From: Rhodospirillaceae bacterium CCH5-H10
GTDB lineage: Bacteria; Pseudomonadota; Alphaproteobacteria; Reyranellales; Reyranellaceae
Reading direction: 5' to 3'
Length of the DNA stretch: 5,239 bases
Assembly: GCA_001557035.1 (NCBI GenBank)
Contig: LSKJ01000314.1
Span: 1 to 5,239 of the forward strand
The notes beneath the pieces are model-generated. The model saw only the letters and a list, made by a program, of their open reading frames with translations, was not told the origin of the DNA and searched no databases. The translations under genes were made by a program, and so were the position numbers. Below, one piece after another: positions 1 to 5,239 of this stretch (position 1 is its first letter; each line of letters begins with the position of its first letter).

Positions 1-364
1 CGAGCCGGTACTTCGCCCAGTAGCCGATGGCGAGGCCGATCACGCCGCCCACGTAGCGCATGGTCGTCGTCTGGAACGTGTACCAGAAGGCCAGCTCTAC
101 CGCCCAGAAGATCGCCGTCGTCGCGATGCCCATGGCGGCATAGAGCAGGAACGTCATGAAGTCGTGGGTGGGGGAGGCCGGCCGGTAGGCGAAGATCAGG
201 CGCTTGTCCCAGATGTACTTGATGATCAGGCCGACGCCCGTGCCCGCGATCATCGAATAATAAAGGCCGGTACCGCCCATGAGGCGCCAGACGACCTCCT
301 GGCTTGCAACGTTTCCCAGCGTTGCAACCAGCGCCCCCGCCAAATATATGACAACCAGATTCAT
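1..364 (-). CDS. GtrA family membrane protein (3' end cut by window)
   Basis: GtrA-family proteins are small inner-membrane proteins thought to flip or help transfer polyprenyl-phosphate-linked sugars for O-antigen, teichoic acid or other envelope glycosylation. The 121 visible residues show four hydrophobic segments at about 2-24, 35-51, 68-90 and 104-118. The family hallmark KYIWDKRLIF at 49-58 follows segment 2, and a second, similar motif starts after segment 4 (AKYRL at 117-121). Because this second motif normally sits near the C-terminus, probably only about 10-20 residues are missing. The ATG at 364 is the only sensible start: an in-frame stop lies a short way upstream. No clear Shine-Dalgarno precedes it. 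A TATATT hexamer on the minus strand (380-375) ends only 10 bases before the ATG, so a leaderless or very short-leader mRNA is possible (inference). The gene is divergent from the GT-C glycosyltransferase at 410. The family call is firm; the sugar handled is unknown. Confidence 0.85.
   Translation of the reverse strand, partial: MNLVVIYLAGALVATLGNVASQEVVWRLMGGTGLYYSMIAGTGVGLIIKYIWDKRLIFAYRPASPTHDFMTFLLYAAMGIATTAIFWAVELAFWYTFQTTTMRYVGGVIGLAIGYWAKYRL
304..327. repeat. Perfect inverted repeat, 8+8 bp with 8-bp centre
   Basis: TTGCAACG (304-311) and CGTTGCAA (320-327) are perfect reverse complements separated by TTTCCCAG. The repeat lies inside codons 13-21 of the GtrA gene and overlaps the candidate -35 box of the oppositely oriented glycosyltransferase gene. 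The symmetry could be an operator for a dimeric regulator or an mRNA hairpin near the GtrA start. Coding constraint or chance is also possible, because the two arms encode similar residues (VAT and NVA). Confidence 0.45.
322..350 (+). promoter_or_regulatory. Candidate sigma70-type promoter for the GT-C gene
   Basis: TTGCAA (322-327) and TATATG (345-350) are separated by exactly 17 bases, and each matches the -35/-10 consensus at 4 of 6 positions. The -10 lies in a short AT-rich patch that stands out in GC-rich surroundings. Transcription would start near 357 and give a leader of about 50 bases before the GTG at 410. The promoter lies wholly inside the 5' end of the divergent GtrA gene, as expected if the 45-bp gap is too small to hold a full promoter. 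This is a by-eye call. Confidence 0.3.
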
Positions 365-396
365 CGACGTCGGCAATATATACAGGTCACGGGATC

Positions 397-404
397 AAGG
401 GGGA
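397..404 (+). promoter_or_regulatory. Ribosome binding site that favours the GTG start at 410
   Basis: The purine run AAGGGGGA ends five bases before GTG at 410, which is good Shine-Dalgarno spacing. It lies 17 bases from the in-frame ATG at 422, which is too far for efficient use. This decides the start in favour of GTG and adds the residues MPRP ahead of MNRILF. Confidence 0.6.
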
Positions 405-409
405 ATTAC

Positions 410-1978
410 GTGCCACGCCCGATGAACAGGATCCTTTTCGTGGTCCTTCTGGCTCTTATCGGCGCCTGCCTTCTGTTCAAGGTTGCTGAAAGCGTCAATC
501 GCCTCCTGTCGACGGACATGGTCGCGGTCGCCTTCGCCGAGGGCGGCGACGATGCCTATTACTATCTGACCATCGCGCGCAACGTCGCCCGGGGCGCCGG
601 CATCACCATCGACGGGGTGGAGTGGACGTCGGGCATCCAGCCGCTCTGGGCCGTCCTCTGCGCCATCGCCTATCTGGCCGGTTCCGACCGGGCGGCCTTC
701 GCGATTCTCTACCTCGCAAGCTACGCCTTCTGGATCGGCGGTGCCGTTCTGCTCGTCCTCTTCGTGCAGCGCGCGACGCGCCTGCCTCTTCCCGTCCTTG
801 CCATACCGCTGGTCGCGGGCCTGTTCTTCTGGGACCGGCAGCTGAACGAGCTCTATGTGAACGGCATGGAGAGCGGCCTCTACATTTCCGCCCTCCTGCT
901 GTTCCTGGTGGTCGCGCAGCGCAGCGCGGGAACGCCGGTTCTCACGCCCAGCCTCCGCCGTGCCGCGGCGATGGGGCTGAGCGCGGGCATCCTCATGCTC
1001 GCGCGCAACGACGGCGTCTTCGTCTGCGCGTTCGTCATGCTGGCGCTGTTGATCGCCGACCGCTCGCGGGCGCGCTTCTACGAACTGGTGGTCGCGGGCG
1101 TGATCGCCTGCATGCTCGTGCTTCCCTGGATCGCCTACTGCTACTGGGTGGCGGGCCTGTTCGTGCCCCAGAGCGGCGTGGCGACCTCGGTGGCGCTGAG
1201 GCCGTTCACTCATCCGGCCGACACGATCCGCGCCTTCATCGTGTCCTTCGTCCCGCTCCTGTTCGTCCGCATGAGAGGATTCCTCACCGAGCCGCCGATG
1301 GTGGGCGGCGTGCTGGCGGTGCTCCTGACCGTGGGGTTGCTGGTTGCCGTGTTCCGCCCGCGATCCAGTCTGGCAGACACGCCGACGCGTCTCGTCCTGC
1401 TGGCTCTCGCAGCATCGAACGTCGTCCTGCTCGCCTACTATCCGCTGGTCAGTTCCGCGGTCCAGTTCTACGAGCGTTACTTCGGCCCGGTGAAGCTGCT
1501 GATCGTCATCCTGCTGTCGCTGGTGATCGTCGCCGCGGCGAGGCGGTTCGAAGCGTCCAGGGTATTCGCCGCCACGGCGTCCGCGGTCCTGGTCGCCGCC
1601 ATCCTGTCCAATGTCTACTGGATCGCCGAGCCCTGGGGCGTGCCCTACCGGGGCTACTTCGGTTCCTCGGCTTATGCGCTCGCCCGGTCGCCGTTCATGT
1701 CGGACGGGTCGCGCATCGGCATGATGGAGTCGGGCCGCTTCGGCTTCATGCTGCCCGACCGCGTCGTGAACCTGGACGGCAAGATGCGGGTTCCCGCCCT
1801 GCGCGCCCTGCAGCAGGGCAAGCTCGATGAAGAGATCCAGCGGGGCAACTTCGACTACATCCTGCTGAACATCTTTGACGAGGCCTTCTTCGACGAGCGC
1901 GCGCCGGCGTGGCGTCAGCGCTACGTCCCGGCCGGCAAGCTCGGCACGCTCGCCGTGTTCAAGCGCAAGCCGCAATAG
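410..1978 (+). CDS. Putative GT-C-type membrane glycosyltransferase, polyprenyl-phosphate-sugar dependent
   Basis: This 522-residue polytopic protein has roughly 12-13 hydrophobic segments: the first at 7-24, the rest between about 74 and 404. A soluble, probably periplasmic tail of about 120 residues follows. The first extramembrane loop carries EGGDDAYYY at 44-52, with the Asp pair at 47-48, and then TSGIQPLW at 73-80. An acidic motif in this loop is the catalytic hallmark of GT-C enzymes such as ArnT and the protein O-mannosyltransferases. Other family-like patches are GMESGLY (152-158), RNDG (199-202) and FYERYFGP (353-360). In the tail, GRFGFMLPDRVVNLDGK (442-458) is a pattern seen in related bacterial proteins. 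By family precedent it would transfer a sugar from a lipid carrier to an envelope acceptor on the periplasmic side. GTG at 410 is chosen for its ribosome site; ATG at 422 is the alternative. The open frame extends back to 164, but that part is the complement of the GtrA gene. Donor and acceptor are unknown. Confidence 0.75.
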   Translation: MPRPMNRILFVVLLALIGACLLFKVAESVNRLLSTDMVAVAFAEGGDDAYYYLTIARNVARGAGITIDGVEWTSGIQPLWAVLCAIAYLAGSDRAAFAILYLASYAFWIGGAVLLVLFVQRATRLPLPVLAIPLVAGLFFWDRQLNELYVNGMESGLYISALLLFLVVAQRSAGTPVLTPSLRRAAAMGLSAGILMLARNDGVFVCAFVMLALLIADRSRARFYELVVAGVIACMLVLPWIAYCYWVAGLFVPQSGVATSVALRPFTHPADTIRAFIVSFVPLLFVRMRGFLTEPPMVGGVLAVLLTVGLLVAVFRPRSSLADTPTRLVLLALAASNVVLLAYYPLVSSAVQFYERYFGPVKLLIVILLSLVIVAAARRFEASRVFAATASAVLVAAILSNVYWIAEPWGVPYRGYFGSSAYALARSPFMSDGSRIGMMESGRFGFMLPDRVVNLDGKMRVPALRALQQGKLDEEIQRGNFDYILLNIFDEAFFDERAPAWRQRYVPAGKLGTLAVFKRKPQ

Positions 1979-1989
1979 GCTACTGCGGC
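1969..1989. terminator. Candidate bidirectional terminator hairpin spanning two stop codons
   Basis: GCCGCA (1969-1974) and TGCGGC (1984-1989) form a perfect 6-bp stem. Inside it, TAG (1976-1978) can pair with CTA (1980-1982) after one A/C mismatch. These inner triplets are the stop codons of the two convergent genes. Neither side has a T-run, so it is not a classical intrinsic terminator. It may still act with Rho or protect 3' ends (inference). The inner pairing arises automatically from two TAG stops facing each other one base apart, so only the outer six pairs are independent evidence. Confidence 0.35.
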
Positions 1990-2603
1990 CAACCGAGTTC
2001 GATCTCGACGACGACCGGCTTGACCTGCCGCATGGCGCTGTCGGTCGACAGGAACTCGACATCGCCGTTGACCTTGTCGAGCGCGTCGCCGGGCGCGTCC
2101 TTCGGCGGATCGAAGCGCAGCGAGAGGTTGCAGCCGCCCACCGGCTTGTCGAGGCGTCCACCGTCCCAGCTGTTGCTGTAGCCGCCCAGATCCCAGCCGA
2201 AGCCCGTCAGCGTGAAGGGCTTGCCGTTCATGGTCTCGATCTCGGCGAGTGTCGCGCCGTTGGAGACCGGCTTGTCGAGGCCTGTAACGGCGACCGGCCA
2301 GGTCGAGCCGTTGCGGATGATCACCACGTTGGGGCGCGCGTAGGCGTCGTGCCAGAGGATGTCGATGCGCTTCTCCGGGTCCTTCGCGAAGATGGCGGTG
2401 CCGGGCTCCGTGTTGCCCTCGCCGACGGGAATGTTCGCGCGTTCGACGTTCTCCGCGCCGAAGATGCGCGCAAGGGTGCGCTCGTCGGCGTTGCGGGCGA
2501 AAGGGCCGGTGCAGTCCAGCACTGAAGGAACCTGCGCCGATGCCAGCGGCGGCGTTGCGACGACAAGGCAAAGCAGACAGGTGACGCGCAGGGCGGGGGA
2601 CAT
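1980..2603 (-). CDS. Secreted periplasmic protein of unknown function
   Basis: The product is about 207 residues. The N-terminus has a classical Sec signal peptide: a short basic start (MSPALR), a hydrophobic core (VTCLLCLVVATPPLA) and a likely cleavage after ASA at 21-23. The mature part is hydrophilic and has only two cysteines, Cys31 in LDCTGPF and Cys158 in VGGCNL, which could form a disulfide in the periplasm. Trp- and Gly-rich patches include DILWHD (81-86) and TGFGWDLGGYSNSWDGG (133-149), consistent with a beta-rich fold. It resembles hypothetical secreted proteins I recall from alphaproteobacteria, but I know no assigned function. ATG at 2603 is preferred over the in-frame GTG at 2618, because AAAAGG lies four bases before the ATG and the signal peptide then begins normally. 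The antiporter gene lies 54 bases upstream on the same strand, so co-transcription is possible unless the intervening hairpin terminates. Confidence 0.8.
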   Translation of the reverse strand: MSPALRVTCLLCLVVATPPLASAQVPSVLDCTGPFARNADERTLARIFGAENVERANIPVGEGNTEPGTAIFAKDPEKRIDILWHDAYARPNVVIIRNGSTWPVAVTGLDKPVSNGATLAEIETMNGKPFTLTGFGWDLGGYSNSWDGGRLDKPVGGCNLSLRFDPPKDAPGDALDKVNGDVEFLSTDSAMRQVKPVVVEIELGWPQ

Positions 2604-2607
2604 TCCG

Positions 2608-2613
2608 CCTTTT
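2608..2613 (-). promoter_or_regulatory. Ribosome binding site supporting the ATG at 2603
   Basis: Read on the minus strand, AAAAGG is followed by CGGA and then the ATG. This spacing is short but workable. The competing GTG at 2618 is preceded by pyrimidine- and GC-rich sequence without a recognisable Shine-Dalgarno, and AAAAGG would lie inside its coding sequence. Confidence 0.45.
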
Positions 2614-2625
2614 ATCACACAAGGC

Positions 2626-2654
2626 GGCCGGCGCGCGGTACGACCTCGCCGGCC
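2626..2654 (-). terminator. GC hairpin after the antiporter stop codon; possible terminator
   Basis: GGCCGGCG (2626-2633) and CGCCGGCC (2647-2654) are perfect reverse complements with a 13-base loop. On the minus strand the stem begins three bases after the TGA of the antiporter gene (2660-2658). It is followed by GCCTTGTGTG, which is only weakly T-rich. It could end or attenuate transcription before the downstream secreted-protein gene, or stabilise the antiporter mRNA. The missing U-tract and long loop keep confidence low. Confidence 0.4.
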
Positions 2655-2657
2655 CGA

Positions 2658-4331
2658 TCAGACCGGCACGGCGGCGGCCATGTCGCCTCGCCCGCGCTCC
2701 AGCATACGGTGCGCAATCTCGGTCTCGCCCAGGACGATGAGATTGGCGCCGAGCTTCTCGAAATGCTCCACCGTCGCGCTCGAATGGGCGCGCGCGAGGA
2801 TGTCGAGTTTCGGATTGGCGGCGCGCGCCTGCTGGATGATCTGGCCGGCCTCGAAAGCCTCGGGAATGGTGACGTAGAGGCGACGGGCGCCGGCGAGGTT
2901 GATGGCGGCGATCAGAGCGGGTTCGGCGGCGTTGCCCGAGAACACTTCCGCCCCGTCCCGCCGTGCCCGCTCGACGCCCGCGTCGCTGGCTTCGACGACG
3001 ACCAGGCCGCCGCCGCCGTCGGCCTTCAGGCCGGCGCCGACCAGGGCGCCCACCCGGCCATAGCCGATCACGATGTCATGGCCGCTGAGGGTCGTGGGTA
3101 CGAGGTCGGTGGCCGGCTCGTCGGGCTTGGCGGTCGGCGCGGCCTCCTTGTCGGTGCCCAGGCGTTCGAGCAGCGTGAAGATGAACGGATTCACCATGAT
3201 CGACACGATGGCGCCGGCCAGGATCAGGTCACGCGATTCCTTCGGAACCATGTTCAGGCTGATGCCGATGCCGATCAGGATGAAGGAGAACTCGCCGATC
3301 TGCGCGAGACTTGCCGAGACGGTGAAGGCGGTCGACCGGCTGTGGCCGAAGGCGCGGACGATCAGGTAGGCGGCCACCGACTTGCCGACGACGATGATCG
3401 CAATGGTGGCGATCACTGCCAGTGGCGCGTCCACGAACACGCTCGGATTGAGCAGCATGCCGACCGAGACGAAGAACAGCACCGCGAAGGCGTCGCGCAG
3501 CGGGATGGCTTCCTCCGCCGCGCGCTGGCTGAGGTCGCTCTCGCCCAGCACCATGCCGGCGAAGAAGGCGCCGAGCGCGAAGGAGACGTCGAAGAAGTAG
3601 TGCGCGCCGTAGGCGACGCCCAGCGCCACGGCATAGACGGCGAGCCGGAACAGCTCGCGCGATCCGGTGTGGGCGGTGTGGTGCATCAGCCACGGGATGA
3701 GTCGCCGCCCGACGATCAGCATGATCGCCACGAAGATCGAGACCTTGGCCAGCACGATGAGGAGGGAGAACAGGATCCGGGTGGCCGGCACGCCATTGTC
3801 CGCCGTCGCCAGCGCCAGCGCCGGCAGCAGGACGAGGGCCAGCACCATGGCGAGATCCTCGACGACCAGCCAGCCGACGGCGATGCGGCCGCGATGGGTC
3901 TCGAGAATGTGCCGGTCCTGCAGGGCGCGGATCAGGACGACGGTACTGGCCACCGAGAGTGCCAGGCCGAAGACGAAGCCGGCCAGCGGCGTCCAGCCGA
4001 GCACCCAGGACAGGCCGGCGCCCATCAGGGTGGCGACGGAGATCTGGCCGACGGCGCCGGGGATCGCGATCCGCGCTACCGATAGCAGGTCCTTCAGCGA
4101 GAAGTGCAGGCCCACGCCGAACATCAGCAGGATGACGCCGATCTCGGCGAGCTCGGTGGCGAGGGCGGGGTCGGCGGTGAAGCCCGGCGTATAGGGACCG
4201 ACCATGACGCCGGCGAGGAGGTAACCAACGAGCGGCTGAATGCGCAGCCGCTGCGCGATCAGACCGAAGATGAAAGCGAGCATCAGACCCGCAGCAATGG
4301 TGGCAATGAGCGGGGTATGCTGCTCCGGCAT
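2658..4331 (-). CDS. ybaL: YbaL/KefB-type cation:proton antiporter (CPA2) with RCK domain
   Basis: This protein belongs to the CPA2 family of inner-membrane monovalent cation/H+ antiporters, which includes the Kef potassium-efflux systems. Its 557 residues match Escherichia coli YbaL (about 558) in length and layout. Residues about 8-390 form the Na+/H+-exchanger-type membrane domain. Within it are RIQPLVGYLLAGVMVGPYTPGF at the start (30-51), the GWLVVEDLAMV helix with Glu158-Asp159 in the expected ion/proton site, and SLAQIGEFSF (341-350). A charged linker (about 393-415) leads to a cytoplasmic RCK/TrkA-N Rossmann domain from 417. This has GYGRVG at 423-428, an acidic strand-2 end at Glu447 typical of NAD(H) binding, GNAA (466-469) and ARAH (513-516). 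ATG at 4331 is chosen because MPEQHTPLIATIAAG matches the family N-terminus and GGAGAG lies nine bases upstream. The frame stays open to 4562, but that part overlaps the divergent gene. The transported ion and the ligand that gates it are inferred from family only. Confidence 0.92.
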   Translation of the reverse strand: MPEQHTPLIATIAAGLMLAFIFGLIAQRLRIQPLVGYLLAGVMVGPYTPGFTADPALATELAEIGVILLMFGVGLHFSLKDLLSVARIAIPGAVGQISVATLMGAGLSWVLGWTPLAGFVFGLALSVASTVVLIRALQDRHILETHRGRIAVGWLVVEDLAMVLALVLLPALALATADNGVPATRILFSLLIVLAKVSIFVAIMLIVGRRLIPWLMHHTAHTGSRELFRLAVYAVALGVAYGAHYFFDVSFALGAFFAGMVLGESDLSQRAAEEAIPLRDAFAVLFFVSVGMLLNPSVFVDAPLAVIATIAIIVVGKSVAAYLIVRAFGHSRSTAFTVSASLAQIGEFSFILIGIGISLNMVPKESRDLILAGAIVSIMVNPFIFTLLERLGTDKEAAPTAKPDEPATDLVPTTLSGHDIVIGYGRVGALVGAGLKADGGGGLVVVEASDAGVERARRDGAEVFSGNAAEPALIAAINLAGARRLYVTIPEAFEAGQIIQQARAANPKLDILARAHSSATVEHFEKLGANLIVLGETEIAHRMLERGRGDMAAAVPV

Positions 4332-4340
4332 CCGGTATTT

Positions 4341-4346
4341 CTCTCC
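4341..4346 (-). promoter_or_regulatory. Ribosome binding site of the antiporter gene
   Basis: On the minus strand GGAGAG lies nine bases before the ATG at 4331. This supports that start over the longer open frame reaching back to 4562. Confidence 0.55.
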
Positions 4347-4412
4347 GCGAGTGAATGGGCCCTTCCGATGTGGCGTTCGCCGGCGGAAATTGCAATCTGT
4401 CTGAAGCGGATT

Positions 4413-4418
4413 GGGAGG
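4413..4418 (+). promoter_or_regulatory. Strong ribosome binding site of the Bug-family gene
   Basis: GGGAGG lies seven bases before the ATG at 4426, a near-ideal Shine-Dalgarno and spacing, and it fixes the start codon. Confidence 0.7.
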
Positions 4419-4425
4419 ATTTGAG

Positions 4426-5239
4426 ATGACGGTATCGCGACGCAGACTTCTGGGGACTGGCCTCGCGCTGACGGCCACGGCCGCCGCGGGCGCGCCGGTC
4501 CGGGCGCAGAATTTCCCGGCCAAGCCCATTCGCTGGATCGCGCCCTTCGCGGCCGGCGGCAACTACGACCTGACGTCCCGGCTGGTCGGCGAGGCGATGT
4601 CGCGCAATCTCGGCCAGCAGGTGCTCGTCGACAACCGGCCGGGCGCCGGCGGTCTCGTGGGCGCCGAGGCGGCGGCGAATGCGCCGGCCGACGGCTACAC
4701 CGTCGTCATGGGCAGCTTCAGCGTGCTGTTCGTCTCGCCCTACCTCGCGGGCAAGCCGTCGCTGGTGCCGCAATTCGCGCCGATCAGCCTGCTGTCGACC
4801 GTGCCGATGATCCTCGTCGGCAAGCCCGACGGTCGCTTCGCCGACATCAAGGCCGTGCTCGCGGAAGCCAAGGCGAAGCCGGGCACGGTGAGCATCGGCC
4901 ATGCCGGCAACGGCACGACCAACCACATCGCCATCCTGCGTCTCGAAGTGAACGAGGGGGTGAAGTTCAACATCATCCCGTACAAGGGGTCGGGCCCCGG
5001 CCTCAACGACCTGATGGCCGGCCAGATCGACCTCTACATGGACCAGCTCACGACCTCGCTGCCGCACATCAAGTCGGGCAAGCTGAAGGGCATGCTGGCG
5101 ATGAGTCCGAACCGCGTCGCGCAGATCCCCGACATGCCGTCGCTCACCGACATCGGCAGCAAGCCGTTCGACGGCGGCACGACCGCGGGTCTCCTGGCGC
5201 GGGTCGAGACGCCGAAGCCGATCCTGACCACCCTGAACG
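4426..5239 (+). CDS. Bug/TctC-family tripartite tricarboxylate transporter substrate-binding protein (3' end cut)
   Basis: This is an extracytoplasmic solute receptor of the Bug family. Known members bind small organic acids, amides or amino acids and deliver them to TctAB-type permeases, or act as orphan sensors. The 271 visible residues are most of the usual 320-330. The leader MTVSRRRLLG followed by an Ala-rich stretch and a likely cut after VRA (25-27) looks like a twin-arginine (Tat) signal. The mature protein shows PFAAGGNYDLTSR (40-52), the family's first ligand loop, with AAGG where PPGG is common. It also shows VDNRPGAGGLVGAEAA (68-83), ADGYT (88-92), HAGNGTTNH (159-167) and YKGSGPGLNDLMAGQIDLYM (186-205), all diagnostic. 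No tctA or tctB is visible; they could lie downstream or be absent, as is common for Bug genes. The ligand cannot be predicted from sequence. The gene diverges from the antiporter gene, and no functional link is evident. Confidence 0.92.
   Translation, partial: MTVSRRRLLGTGLALTATAAAGAPVRAQNFPAKPIRWIAPFAAGGNYDLTSRLVGEAMSRNLGQQVLVDNRPGAGGLVGAEAAANAPADGYTVVMGSFSVLFVSPYLAGKPSLVPQFAPISLLSTVPMILVGKPDGRFADIKAVLAEAKAKPGTVSIGHAGNGTTNHIAILRLEVNEGVKFNIIPYKGSGPGLNDLMAGQIDLYMDQLTTSLPHIKSGKLKGMLAMSPNRVAQIPDMPSLTDIGSKPFDGGTTAGLLARVETPKPILTTLN

Larger units (their letters stand above)
4332..4425. promoter_or_regulatory. 94-bp divergent intergenic region
   Basis: This gap lies between the antiporter start and the Bug-protein start and must hold both ribosome sites and probably both promoters. 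The only symmetric element I see is the short palindrome ATTGCAAT (4389-4396). I could not place a -35/-10 pair with acceptable matches and spacing on either strand, so promoters may be non-sigma70 or too weak to call by eye. Confidence 0.4.

Noticed and set aside
164..409. N-terminal extension of the glycosyltransferase frame
   Set aside because: It is the complement of the GtrA coding sequence, encodes low-quality hydrophilic sequence, and GTG at 410 has the ribosome site.
395..2161. Long minus-strand open frame of 588 codons opposite the GT-C gene
   Set aside because: Its product is rich in Arg, His, Asp and Gln with no membrane or domain pattern. This is typical of the antisense shadow of a GC-rich gene, and the plus-strand frame encodes a coherent membrane protein.
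1875..2525. Plus-strand open frame of 216 codons opposite the secreted-protein gene
   Set aside because: The minus strand has a signal peptide and coherent protein; the plus-strand product looks like a shadow and has no ribosome site that I can see.
2709..4085. Plus-strand open frame of 458 codons opposite the antiporter
   Set aside because: Asp-, Gly-, Gln- and His-rich antisense shadow of a clearly recognised antiporter gene.
4389..4396. Palindrome ATTGCAAT sharing TTGCAA with the repeat at 304-327
   Set aside because: A shared 6-base palindromic core is too short to claim a common operator.
4332..4562. N-terminal extension of the antiporter frame
   Set aside because: It overlaps the divergent Bug gene's leader. 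The family N-terminus and a ribosome site both fix the start at 4331.
3229..5067. Minus-strand open frame of 612 codons running through the antiporter and the Bug gene
   Set aside because: It crosses two well-supported genes in a different frame and its product is Arg-rich without any recognisable pattern.

Overview
This is a GC-rich, gene-dense chromosomal window. By eye, codons end mostly in G or C. Five protein genes fill it; two of them run off the window edges. The gene content (a Kef/YbaL-type antiporter, a Bug-type solute receptor with a Tat-like leader, GtrA and GT-C membrane proteins, and a small periplasmic hypothetical protein) suggests a free-living Gram-negative proteobacterium, most likely an alphaproteobacterium. 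The sequence alone does not settle the genus. I see no tRNA, rRNA, CRISPR array, insertion sequence, phage gene or attachment site, and no gene-free stretch longer than 100 bases.

Left part (1-1978): a GtrA-family membrane protein (minus strand, last residues cut off by the window start) and a polytopic GT-C-type glycosyltransferase (plus strand) are transcribed away from each other across a 45-bp gap. Known members of these families act on the same kind of substrate. GtrA-like proteins are thought to move polyprenyl-phosphate sugars across the inner membrane, and GT-C enzymes use such sugars on the periplasmic side. The pair therefore plausibly serves one envelope-glycosylation step, but the sugar and the acceptor cannot be read from the sequence. 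A perfect 8+8 bp inverted repeat and a plausible promoter for the GT gene lie inside the 5' end of the GtrA gene.

Middle (1980-2603): a secreted protein of about 207 residues with no recognisable function ends tail-to-tail with the GT gene. One base separates the two stop codons, and a small symmetric hairpin spans both. Upstream of it on the same strand (2658-4331) is a complete YbaL/KefB-type cation:proton antiporter with a C-terminal NAD-binding RCK domain. A GC hairpin directly follows its stop codon.

Right part (4426-5239): divergent from the antiporter across 94 bp is the first part of a Bug/TctC-type periplasmic solute-binding protein with a twin-arginine-like leader; its C-terminus lies beyond the window.

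Overall the window looks like ordinary chromosomal backbone. I found no convincing new system. The points most worth a second look are the GtrA/GT-C head-to-head pair with its embedded palindrome, the hairpin shared by two convergent stop codons, and the conserved-looking periplasmic protein of unknown function.
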